In this document: positions 41,971 to 49,359 of the stretch, piece by piece
How positions within the stretch are numbered: position 1 is the first letter of the stretch
How the letters are laid out: each line of letters starts with the position of its first letter
Origin: Candidatus Nanoarchaeia archaeon
GTDB lineage: Archaea; Nanobdellota; Nanobdellia; Woesearchaeales; JANQNE01
NCBI GenBank assembly: GCA_028279725.1
Contig: JANQNE010000011.1
Location: forward strand, 89,872 to 153,871
Direction of reading: 5' to 3'
DNA: 64,000 bases
The notes under the pieces: generated by a model
What the model was told of the DNA's origin: nothing
What the model saw: only the letters and a program-made list of their open reading frames with translations
Databases searched by the model: none
Position numbers and translations under genes: made by a program

Positions 41971-43722
41971 TTAAACTTTCTTCAAATCATGTTCAAATCC
42001 AATTCTAGATATGTGATTTGAAAATCTGATTAAAATATCTGATAAATAAGGGTCCTTTAATCTTCCTACTCTTTTCAACGGATAAGACACTGTATCATCT
42101 TCATGTAAGCCTTCTAAACTTTTATTCAAAAATATCTTTGGAATCTCATCCCTGTCATTAATTTCTTCATATTTTTCTTTGATTAACTTAATATGGTTTT
42201 CGAAGCCTAGAGAAGTATTCTTATCTAACTCGTAATTCTCATTCTTTGTAAATTTACATTCTCCAGATATGTTTAAAGAGCATAGATCTAAAGGTAATAA
42301 ATTAGAAGCAAACACTTCTCCAAAATCTATATAATAAGTTTCTTTTTCCCCCTTGAAATATTCTAATGGATAATATTTTCCGGTCTTAGAAAAATTTTCA
42401 AGGTGAAAACTTATTCTGTTTAATTCTTCTTTTTTAGTTTTTTTAAAATCTTCTTCATCGGAGATTTCAAAGATTTTTCCAAAACTTTTTCGAATTTCCC
42501 TCAACAAAAAATCCATACTAGAATTTTTTTTGACAATTTTAACTAAAGCAGCTTCACTAATCTTACGTTTATTTGTTCTCAACAAAATATCACATGGCTG
42601 AGCTAATAAAATATAATAATCATTATTATTTGAACAAAAAATATCTCCTGAAGCGATTGGCATATGGTTCTTATTGAGAAAATCAGCATCTTCGTATCTA
42701 TCATCTTTTAAGATATCTTTTATATCTTTTCGATGTTCTGGGAAGTATCTAATTTCAATTTTGTTGATATCTTTAAGTATCTTTGTGATTTTCTTAATAT
42801 CTTTATCTTTTTTTATTTCTTTCATTAAATCTTCGTTATGAAACAGCCTATATAACCTAACGAATGTTTCTTCTTCTAAGACTCCCTCTCTAGAAGAAGA
42901 TTGAAAAATTATTTGGTCGAAGTGATTAATATCTAAATTCTTTATTTTTTCCAAAGAAGAATTATTAGTCTTATCAATTATCTCAGAATACTTTCTAGTT
43001 AGAATATGTGCATAAAAATTTAAGATAACTAGTTTAATTCCATGTAGAAATTGATCTATCTCTTGAGTTCGCCATTTGCCAAGAGGATAAATGTTATACT
43101 TTTTTTTAAATTCATTGTCCCATTCGTTCCATTCTTCCTTACAACAATGGAGGGTATGTGTAAACAAGCCACAGAAAATTAGACCATCAAATTTCTTTTC
43201 TTCGATAATTTCATCTATATAATTTCTACTATTTTTCCCTTTTCCTAATTCCTTATCAAATAAAATTAAAAGCTTGTTATTAGCATTTACTTTTTTAATG
43301 ATATCCTTCTTTTGAGATTCCCAATCTTCTGGACTGAGTTTATGGAATGTTACCTTATCTTTAAAGACTTCAGAAAGAACAACAAATGACGAGAGATCCC
43401 TTTCTAAATCTTCTTGAGGCTCGTCACCTAAAAGTTTGTTCAATTTATGGTAATATGTGTTCTTTTCTTCTGGAGAAAAGCCTTCAAATTTTTCTTTTAG
43501 CTTTTTCTCTAATACTGCTTTATTTGGAAAAGATTCTTTAAAAATTCCCTTCAGACTCTCATTCTTAGAGATGTCATAAACGGCTTTTGCCTTTCCCAAA
43601 AAGTTTTCTGAAGTTGCTACTACAGACAAATCATTATCAACCAAAACTACTTCCTTGATATTAACAGGATTGAATAATCCCAGAATTCTATTGTCCTTTT
43701 GAAGAGATACTAACTCAGCCAT
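41971..43722 (-). CDS. Unrecognised protein of the GHKL/methyltransferase cassette, possible receiver-like segment
   Basis: 583 residues, last gene of the cassette, overlapping the ATPase gene by 8 bases. The opening segment (VNIKEVVLVDNDLSVVATSE) and a later segment (KLLILFDKELGKGKNSRNYI, then FDGLIFCGLFTHT) resemble the strand-acid-strand layout of response-regulator receivers, with Asp of LFDKEL as a conceivable phosphoacceptor; the similarity is weak. Residues about 365-395 carry MPIASGDIFCSNNNDYYILL then AQPCDILLR, which looks like a conserved motif of unknown function. No nuclease, helicase or membrane segment is recognised. It is probably the partner or effector of the ATPase. Confidence 0.7.
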   Translation of the reverse strand: MAELVSLQKDNRILGLFNPVNIKEVVLVDNDLSVVATSENFLGKAKAVYDISKNESLKGIFKESFPNKAVLEKKLKEKFEGFSPEEKNTYYHKLNKLLGDEPQEDLERDLSSFVVLSEVFKDKVTFHKLSPEDWESQKKDIIKKVNANNKLLILFDKELGKGKNSRNYIDEIIEEKKFDGLIFCGLFTHTLHCCKEEWNEWDNEFKKKYNIYPLGKWRTQEIDQFLHGIKLVILNFYAHILTRKYSEIIDKTNNSSLEKIKNLDINHFDQIIFQSSSREGVLEEETFVRLYRLFHNEDLMKEIKKDKDIKKITKILKDINKIEIRYFPEHRKDIKDILKDDRYEDADFLNKNHMPIASGDIFCSNNNDYYILLAQPCDILLRTNKRKISEAALVKIVKKNSSMDFLLREIRKSFGKIFEISDEEDFKKTKKEELNRISFHLENFSKTGKYYPLEYFKGEKETYYIDFGEVFASNLLPLDLCSLNISGECKFTKNENYELDKNTSLGFENHIKLIKEKYEEINDRDEIPKIFLNKSLEGLHEDDTVSYPLKRVGRLKDPYLSDILIRFSNHISRIGFEHDLKKV

Positions 43723-46219
43723 TTAAGATTCTCCCGAAATCAATTTCAAATTTGTACTTTCGTCCATACTTATTTCTCCCATCTAATAATTCAATAGAAC
43801 AATTCTCAGCATCTAAGAATTGGGAGATTATGAAAAGTCCCAGTCCCCGACCTTTACTCTTACAAGTTATAAATGGTTCAAATAGACTATTTTCAACTGA
43901 AGGGTCAATACCTTTTCCATTATCCCATATCCTTAAGTAAGGACGATCAATTTCAACCATTATCTCTGCGTTATTTATTGACTTTGTTTTCAAATTTTCA
44001 ATAAGCCAATATTCTGAATTTAAAACAATGTTATCAATAATTTGGAATAGTTTTCCACGATTTATTTTTATAGAAAATATTTCAATTGGATTTAGTTTGA
44101 TATTGATATTTTTTTGTGCGAATCTAATGTTATAATAATTCAATTCTTCATGCCAAAATTTTTCTAAGTTGATTATGTCTTTTTGTTCCCTTACATACTT
44201 TAAAGAAGGAGTGATATGTGTTAGTTGCTTCCTAATGGAATTTAATGTACTTTTAACATGTTCAACATAAACAAAGATATCAGAATTCTTAGGGTATTTC
44301 TTCTTAAATTTTGTACTCGCCAATCTTGTTTTATCATAAAGTCTATCTATAATGTTATTTATTTCATGAATCAAAGCTTCAACGGTAATACCTAAACTAG
44401 AAGTTTCTAGTAACATAGGTATTTGTTCTCTCAAATGTTCAATCTCAGTTTTCACAAATTCAGCTTTTTTTGAAATAGTCTGACTTTCTTTAGTTACAGT
44501 ATCTTCCTGCTTCTTAAGCTCATCTCTGATTGAAAAAAGCCTGGTAATAATTCCTCTGGGTGGCAATTCAACGTTAATTAACTCTTTTGCAATATTATTG
44601 ACTTTTCCACTAAGTTCTTTAGTGTTATCTACCACTAGTTTACCATCCCACCCTTTAGTTGAACCTTTGCTCTTGAAGTTAATTATATCTTTTAAGGCAC
44701 TATCTGGAGTAACTTTATCTTTTGCTGATTCTGATACTTCATCACCGATTTTGACTCTCTTAAATTTTGACAGAGATTCTTTTCTAATGAAAGCGTGTAG
44801 TTCTTCTGTATAATCAACAAATTGCTGTAATATTTTGTAAAAATTTAGGTAATAAGACGTTTCGATAAAACCTTCTCTGTTTGTAGTTTCCTTCAAGCAA
44901 CTATTATCTTTTGCTGATATTGAGATATATCCTAAAGTATTGCTAGGTCTTAAACCATACCAAGATTTCCCAGAAGTTTGTTGTTTACTTAAGTTCAACC
45001 AATCATGAGGAACTTTAATTCCGAATCCATCTCTAAAAACTTTAATTCCAGATAATACTTTCATAGTGTCTCTAAACGCTTTTCTTGAATCAAAGATGTT
45101 ATGTGAATCATTAATTTCATTATAAGTTCTACCTAAATCAAAGTAGTAAATATTTCCACTAAATGCTCCAGGAGAAGCAAGCTTTTCATTCACAATAGAT
45201 AATTTATCCATATCCTTTAACTTGTATTCTTTATTAACTTCTAAATAATAATTAGAGTCATCAGACTTAAGAATGTTGTATGTTTTTGATTTTTTTTCTT
45301 TAACTAAAAATTCTCTAAACTCTTTTCCATCATCTTTACTCAGATATTTTTTAAAGAAACTTATTGCCTCTTGATCTCTAGAAGATTTTAGAAAATCAAA
45401 TTTAATTTTTCCTTTAATTGTAAAAACATCTTTAGAATCAAATTCTAAATTGTACTTAATATCTGCTATGTCTAAGATATTTTCTGTTATTTCAAACAAG
45501 TCAATATTATCACCATTAATTGTAAGAGTGAATATGAAATCTGATTGCTCTTTGTATGGAGAAACTAATGAGTAAATTTTATTGATTAAGTCATTTTTAC
45601 TATTTTCCAAATAATCAAGGTCATTTAATCCAGAAATGATTAAATATGTTCCTTTTGGTTTTATCCTAGGAATTATTTCATACTTGGGCTCGACACTTGA
45701 AAGTAGCACGTCATCTTTAAAATCATTCCAACTAAATCCTACATGAAAACATTTTTCCTTCGTGTTTTTCGGGAAAGTATAGATATCTACATTTAATCCT
45801 AACCTTTGTGCTCCCAACCGACCCAATCCTTTATCTCCAAGAGGCGTTCTCCCTTCATCAGTGGTTTGTCCTTTTTTTTTCATTTGTTCTTTAGGAGAAG
45901 CAGAAATAGTCAGAAATCCATTTTGTATTTCTTTTTCAGTCATTCCAAAACCATCGTCTTCCACTATTATTACACCTTTTGATTTTGGATAAAAAGAATT
46001 AAATTCGGTTAATTCTGAATGATTTTTTAAAACTTCAGACGCGGTTTTCCTCGTCTCAATGAATAAACTGGAGTAGCTTGCATCGGCATCATAACTATTT
46101 TTAATCAACTCCAATAATGCCTGCCCATCATCAGTTATCAATTCTTGTCCAAGTCTAAATACAACTGAGGAGTTTATCTCTATTGAAAAATTAGTGTCAG
46201 CTTTAGATTTTTTTGCCAT
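43715..46219 (-). CDS. Protein with two GHKL ATPase domains (Hsp90/MORC-like and histidine-kinase-like)
   Basis: 834 residues from ATG 46219. The N-terminal domain has N-box QALLELIKNSYDADA (34-47), G1 EDDGFGMTEKEI (about 87-98) and G2 GDKGLGRLGAQRLG (about 120-133), as in Hsp90/MORC/MutL-type ATPases. A helical middle region follows. The C-terminal domain is histidine-kinase-like: an H-box-like EALIHEINNIIDRL (His near 616), N-box QIIDNIVLNSEYWL, G1 RIWDNGKGID, F-box LFEPFIT and G2 GRGLGLFIISQFL (about 790). Both nucleotide sites look intact. It is coupled by overlap to both neighbours. It may sense an invader or DNA state and signal by phosphotransfer or conformational change. Confidence 0.88.
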   Translation of the reverse strand: MAKKSKADTNFSIEINSSVVFRLGQELITDDGQALLELIKNSYDADASYSSLFIETRKTASEVLKNHSELTEFNSFYPKSKGVIIVEDDGFGMTEKEIQNGFLTISASPKEQMKKKGQTTDEGRTPLGDKGLGRLGAQRLGLNVDIYTFPKNTKEKCFHVGFSWNDFKDDVLLSSVEPKYEIIPRIKPKGTYLIISGLNDLDYLENSKNDLINKIYSLVSPYKEQSDFIFTLTINGDNIDLFEITENILDIADIKYNLEFDSKDVFTIKGKIKFDFLKSSRDQEAISFFKKYLSKDDGKEFREFLVKEKKSKTYNILKSDDSNYYLEVNKEYKLKDMDKLSIVNEKLASPGAFSGNIYYFDLGRTYNEINDSHNIFDSRKAFRDTMKVLSGIKVFRDGFGIKVPHDWLNLSKQQTSGKSWYGLRPSNTLGYISISAKDNSCLKETTNREGFIETSYYLNFYKILQQFVDYTEELHAFIRKESLSKFKRVKIGDEVSESAKDKVTPDSALKDIINFKSKGSTKGWDGKLVVDNTKELSGKVNNIAKELINVELPPRGIITRLFSIRDELKKQEDTVTKESQTISKKAEFVKTEIEHLREQIPMLLETSSLGITVEALIHEINNIIDRLYDKTRLASTKFKKKYPKNSDIFVYVEHVKSTLNSIRKQLTHITPSLKYVREQKDIINLEKFWHEELNYYNIRFAQKNINIKLNPIEIFSIKINRGKLFQIIDNIVLNSEYWLIENLKTKSINNAEIMVEIDRPYLRIWDNGKGIDPSVENSLFEPFITCKSKGRGLGLFIISQFLDAENCSIELLDGRNKYGRKYKFEIDFGRILNG

Positions 46220-46220
46220 C

Positions 46221-47576
46221 TTAAACAACTTTCCTCATAATTAGAATCTCTTCTTTTGTCATAGTTTTAGTGTTTTTATTTCTAGAAGCCATACGTTTAT
46301 TACAAATATCTCTATCCAATTTTAATACTAATTTTGAACCGTAATGCTCTAAAATTTCTTGCAAAATTTTGTCTAACGGAATAGATATTCCCCCTACATT
46401 TCTATTTCCCACAGTCCAAACCATGTAGCCATCTTTTCGTAAAACTGATAAACAGTTTTTTAGACTATTTCTTAAATCTTCATAAAAATTGATAACCTTA
46501 TAGGTTTTATCCTTATGTTCAACACTAAGATCTGCAATAATTCTCTTTAATGTAGGAGATATATCAAAAAGCTCTTTGCAAACTTTTCTATTAATATCTT
46601 TAGATGTTGAACCACCTAAACTAAGTTTGTCAATGTATGTAGTAATATTTAGAACGTCTTGAGGAATTTTGTTATCAATATCTTTTGTAGGAATAAATTG
46701 AAGCGGTAGATAAGAAAATTGCCCATAAGTAACAGTAGTATGATTGTCTCCATAAGGGGGGGAAGAGATTATCAAATCAATTTTTTTACCATTCATACAT
46801 GGAATTTTTTTAGCGGAATCGCCCAAATGTAATTTTATTTGGTGTTTATATGACCCTTTACTCAACTCATTAGCATCATTTAAATCAGATTTGTGTAAGC
46901 AAAAATGTTCATAATTATTTCGAAGGATTGATTTAAATTTTCCAATCACATCTATTTCTCTACTATCAATATCCTCCTTAGATCTAATATGTAGCTTAAA
47001 CGTAGATGTCCTAGAGTTACTTGATTGTCTTATAGTCTCTCCAAATGCAACCCAAAAAAATCTTCTTGCCCATAGCATATTTTCATCCAGAATTGCTCTT
47101 CTAATTCTTGATAAACTCTGTAATACTTCTTTTGTAAACCATTTGTCTCTATTTACAAAGGATACATCAATAGATAATTTATCATCAGAATCTATTTTGC
47201 TATTCAAACTATCAATTTTATTTTTAATTGCTTTTTCATAGAACGGACCTTTCTTAGCTTTACATAATAGAATTGCTAGTGGATTAATGTCAAGCCCTTG
47301 AAAAGATAGCCCATGATACATACATTCAGCCATAACCGTGCCTGAACCAACAAATGGATCAAGTACAGTTTTGATGTTACTTACATTTTTTACAATGCAG
47401 CTTATTAATTCCGATTGCATTGCTGGAACCATCATTGCAGGATAATTAAAATAAACATGACTTTTTTGTCGTTTTGTATCTTCTTTAAATGACCAATAAT
47501 CTGAATCTTTAGCAATTAGTTCATTGTAAATATTCATATCAATATTATCTTGAACAGAATCAGTCTGGGTGCTCAT
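46221..47576 (-). CDS. DNA methyltransferase (N4-cytosine/N6-adenine class)
   Basis: 451 residues from ATG 47576, whose ATGA overlaps the stop of the HTH gene. Motif I DPFVGSGTVMAECMYHG (about 71-87) binds SAM, followed by QGLDINPLA; motif IV is SSPPYGDNHTT (about 269-279), the catalytic signature of amino-methyltransferases, with SPPY often seen in N4-cytosine enzymes. About 190 residues between them may hold target recognition. No restriction nuclease is recognised beside it, so in the cassette it probably marks self DNA or regulates. Confidence 0.9.
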   Translation of the reverse strand: MSTQTDSVQDNIDMNIYNELIAKDSDYWSFKEDTKRQKSHVYFNYPAMMVPAMQSELISCIVKNVSNIKTVLDPFVGSGTVMAECMYHGLSFQGLDINPLAILLCKAKKGPFYEKAIKNKIDSLNSKIDSDDKLSIDVSFVNRDKWFTKEVLQSLSRIRRAILDENMLWARRFFWVAFGETIRQSSNSRTSTFKLHIRSKEDIDSREIDVIGKFKSILRNNYEHFCLHKSDLNDANELSKGSYKHQIKLHLGDSAKKIPCMNGKKIDLIISSPPYGDNHTTVTYGQFSYLPLQFIPTKDIDNKIPQDVLNITTYIDKLSLGGSTSKDINRKVCKELFDISPTLKRIIADLSVEHKDKTYKVINFYEDLRNSLKNCLSVLRKDGYMVWTVGNRNVGGISIPLDKILQEILEHYGSKLVLKLDRDICNKRMASRNKNTKTMTKEEILIMRKVV

Positions 47577-47848
47577 TTTATATCGCCCCATCTTTGCTGA
47601 ATGTTGGCTAGAAACCTTAATCCTTCATCAGTTATTGAAATTTTAAAAGAATCTTTTTTAGATGGACTATTTTCTTTTCCAATTTTCTCTATTTTGATAA
47701 ATCCATATTTTTCTAGTGCTATACAGTTATTCTTTATTGTAACAAAACTAGTCCCAATTAATCTAGTAAGCTGAAAAAAAGAATTTATAGATTCTTTTCT
47801 TAGCTCTTTCAATATTTTAAATCTTATTTCATCGCTGCTACGTAACAT
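47573..47848 (-). CDS. Winged-helix regulator of the cassette
   Basis: 91 residues: DEIRFKILKELRKESINSFF, QLTRLIGTSFVTIKNNCIAL (helix-turn-helix with recognition helix) and YGFIKIEKIGKENS...KISITDEGLRFL (wing), an archaeal MarR/ArsR-like winged helix of minimal size. It is first in the operon. The half-site CAGTATAG abuts its ATG at 47849-47856, so it or the divergent ribbon-helix-helix protein probably represses the shared promoter. Confidence 0.8.
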   Translation of the reverse strand: MLRSSDEIRFKILKELRKESINSFFQLTRLIGTSFVTIKNNCIALEKYGFIKIEKIGKENSPSKKDSFKISITDEGLRFLANIQQRWGDIK

Positions 47849-47901
47849 CAGTATAGATTTAGAGAAACATTTATATATAAGTTCAGTATAGTTCTATACT
47901 G
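47849..47901. promoter_or_regulatory. Bidirectional promoter with CAGTATAG operator sites
   Basis: One symmetric TATA element (TTTATATATAAG, 47870-47881) lies 22 bases from the minus-strand ATG (47848) and 27 bases from the plus-strand ATG (47909), so it can serve both leaderless genes. CAGTATAG-TT-CTATACTG (47884-47901) is a perfect 18-base palindrome on the plus-strand side, and a third CAGTATAG half-site lies at 47849-47856 on the other. Confidence 0.75.
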
Positions 47902-47908
47902 TTGAACC

Positions 47909-48112
47909 ATGACCTACGCTTTAGTAATTCCACCACAATATCTAGGAGATTTGGTTAAGATTAGAGAAAAAACCAAGACAAGTATAAGAAAACAAATATT
48001 ACAAAGCATAGAAAAACACATTGCTGAATCTAAGAAAACAAAAAATACTTCTAAATATTCTTTTTCAGAAAAAGAACCAAAAACAGCCCTCTCTCGTCCT
48101 ACGGACAAATAG
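47909..48112 (+). CDS. Small ribbon-helix-helix-type protein divergent from the cassette operon
   Basis: 67 residues. Residues 1-40 (MTYALVIPPQYLGDLVKIRE, then KTKTSIRKQILQSIEKHIAE) fit a short beta strand plus two helices, as in ribbon-helix-helix repressors. The last 15 residues (EPKTALSRPTDK end) are coded by the inverted-repeat boundary (from 48085), so the gene runs into the repeat. It is a probable autoregulator acting at the 47884-47901 palindrome. Confidence 0.65.
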   Translation: MTYALVIPPQYLGDLVKIREKTKTSIRKQILQSIEKHIAESKKTKNTSKYSFSEKEPKTALSRPTDK

Positions 48113-48264
48113 TCTGCTTTGCAGGAATTTATATTAAAGTAAGTAAAAACTACGGCACCTATCTGATTCTTCGGCAGTAAGAAAACTCTCGATGAGTCTC
48201 CTTCGGAGCCTCTTCGAGCCACGCCTTGCAGGCTCTCCTCCCTTCGGTCGTCGGGTCGGCTAAC
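48085..48264. repeat. Right boundary of the cassette: inverted copy of the left boundary
   Basis: Blocks AGCCCTCTCTCGTC (48085-48098), TAAAGTAAGTAAAAA (48135-48149), GGCACCTATCT (48154-48164), ATTCTTCGG (48166-48174), GGCAGTAAGAAAA (48173-48185) and GGCTAAC (48258-48264) are exact reverse complements of blocks at 41710-41904, in matching order. Between blocks the two sides differ by insertions of hairpin units, such as CTGC-TTT-GCAG at 48114-48124. No gene is seen between 48113 and 48486. Confidence 0.85.
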
Positions 48265-48407
48265 AAGCATTAAAAGGAAAATCCTTGCAGGATTTTACCC
48301 AAATTTTTTCTCATCTCTGAAAATGCTCCAGCTCTGTTCGGCTTCGCCTCACGAGGTCGCATTTTCGAGGAGAAAAAACTTCTTTTAATGCCGATGTTAG
48401 TTTCAAT
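48258..48407. repeat. Palindromic element 1 (attC-like layout)
   Basis: Ends CTAACA (48260-48265) and TGTTAG (48395-48400), then stem GCATTAAAAG/CTTTTAATGC (48267-48276/48382-48391). Inside are a hairpin AAAATCC-TTGCA-GGATTTT (48278-48296), the motif ACCCAAATTTTTTCTC (48297-48312), stem TTTTTTCTC/GAGAAAAAA (48304-48312/48370-48378) and stem GAAAATGC/GCATTTTC (48319-48326/48359-48366): a branched fold. The right end AGAAAAAACTTC and TGTTAGTTTCAAT are identical to element 2. Confidence 0.8.
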
Positions 48408-48424
48408 CAGCAAAAGATAAATTC
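48407..48424 (+). repeat. 18-base inverted repeat, left copy
   Basis: TCAGCAAAAGATAAATTC; its exact reverse complement is at 48811-48828. The pair brackets the gene at 48487-48777. Confidence 0.85.
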
Positions 48425-48455
48425 TCCATATCAACACATCAGTAAAACCAATATC

Positions 48456-48464
48456 TTTATATAC
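48456..48464 (+). promoter_or_regulatory. TATA box of the 96-residue gene
   Basis: TTTATATAC, 23-31 bases before ATG 48487. Confidence 0.5.
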
Positions 48465-48486
48465 TACTTATTAGTTACAACAATCT

Positions 48487-48777
48487 ATGAAAGATCTTGA
48501 AAGCAAATCAAATGTAACATATCCAATTCAGTTAGGAGAAGTAGAACCTTCCTTACAGAAATGGGGTGATTGTGATTTCTTACAACATGAAGGAAAGGCT
48601 GTCATTTATCGAAATGATTTACGATTTCAAGCAGCATATGAATCAGATAAACTGAACATTGTTGGTCATGTTGAATCAGATATGCTTCCAGCTGTTGAGA
48701 AACTAGAGTATATTATTGGTCAAGTTAGGAGAGTTGGTGATGATGAAGTGCAATCATTACTTCCTCCATTAAAATAA
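48487..48777 (+). CDS. Hypothetical protein bracketed by inverted repeats
   Basis: 96 residues, soluble (MKDLESKSNVTYPIQLGEVE...HVESDMLPAVEKLEYIIGQV). Strand-rich N-terminus and a helical C-terminus; no recognised family. It has its own TATA box and lies between palindromic elements 1 and 2 inside an 18-base inverted repeat, so it looks like a single-gene accessory cassette. Confidence 0.65.
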   Translation: MKDLESKSNVTYPIQLGEVEPSLQKWGDCDFLQHEGKAVIYRNDLRFQAAYESDKLNIVGHVESDMLPAVEKLEYIIGQVRRVGDDEVQSLLPPLK

Positions 48778-48810
48778 TTCTTGTATTCAATATTGTATTT
48801 TCTAGTTAAG

Positions 48811-48828
48811 GAATTTATCTTTTGCTGA
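48811..48828 (-). repeat. 18-base inverted repeat, right copy
   Basis: GAATTTATCTTTTGCTGA, reverse complement of 48407-48424. A hairpin (CTGAC.CTGCG-GA-CGCAG.GTCAG, 48825-48850) follows that the left side lacks. Confidence 0.85.
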
Positions 48829-48870
48829 CTCTGCGGACGCAGGTCGTCAGAACTTCGTAACTGGCGACGA

Positions 48871-49016
48871 AACTAACAATCGTTTGGAGGTTTCCACGTC
48901 GTTCGCTCTGCTCACTCCGCGTCCACCCAAATTTTTCCTTCCGTCCGAGTCTCTTCACTTCGTGATGAGCCTCTGGAGTCAGAAAAAACTTCTCCAAACT
49001 CCATGTTAGTTTCAAT
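48871..49016. repeat. Palindromic element 2 (attC-like layout)
   Basis: Ends CTAACA (48873-48878) and TGTTAG (49004-49009), then stem GTTTGGAG/CTCCAAAC (48882-48889/48992-48999), the motif ACCCAAATTTTTC (48925-48937) and AGAAAAAACTTC (48981-48992). Same layout and orientation as element 1, but the variable stem has different bases that still pair. The interval 48778-49075 holds no credible gene. Confidence 0.8.
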
Positions 49017-49075
49017 TCTTTCTGAAACCAAAAGCTTATAAATCTCCTTTTTAACACTCTTCTTGAGGTGATCAT

Positions 49076-49312
49076 ATGGTCAATTTTGGAAAACAATCAA
49101 TTCTCGCTGGGGTAGTCTCTTTCATTGTTTTATTTCTGGCTTTGCAGGGGACAATTGAAATGGTCTTCATCAATTTTGCAGTATTGCTGATTGCTATAAT
49201 ACTGGGCATAATAGCTGTTGCCAAAGAGCAGAAGGTATCAGGGATTATCGGTATCTGCATCGGATCTGCAAATCTACTCATATCAATATCATTGATCTTA
49301 TTAAATAATTGA
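49076..49312 (+). CDS. Small membrane protein (DUF4190-like layout)
   Basis: 78 residues with three hydrophobic segments (ILAGVVSFIVLFLALQG, MVFINFAVLLIAIILGIIAV, IIGICIGSANLLISISLILL) separated by AKEQKVSG. The layout resembles DUF4190-type small membrane proteins; this is weak. A GAGGTGATC ribosome site (49065-49073) lies before ATG 49076 and a TATA box (about 49036-49043, TTATAAAT) upstream. Confidence 0.6.
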   Translation: MVNFGKQSILAGVVSFIVLFLALQGTIEMVFINFAVLLIAIILGIIAVAKEQKVSGIIGICIGSANLLISISLILLNN

Positions 49313-49359
49313 TCTTTTGGTCTCAGAAAAATCTCAAATCAAATAAACTAAGCATTTTT

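Noticed and set aside
41975-42005. tRNA-like GTTCAAATCC sequence
   Set aside because: It lies in the 3' coding part of the 583-residue gene and no acceptor or anticodon arms can be folded around it. I found no convincing tRNA or rRNA gene in the window.
47914-48270. Minus-strand frame of 118 residues across the right boundary repeat
   Set aside because: It covers the ribbon-helix-helix gene antisense and a hairpin-rich repeat; composition is erratic and there is no promoter.
41640-49030. CRISPR array
   Set aside because: Repeats here are inverted and few, without regular spacers or cas genes; the hairpin elements are a different kind of structure.
48815-49096. Minus-strand frame of 93 residues over palindromic element 2
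   Set aside because: It is coded almost entirely by the repeat and overlaps the start region of the next gene; no protein-like pattern.
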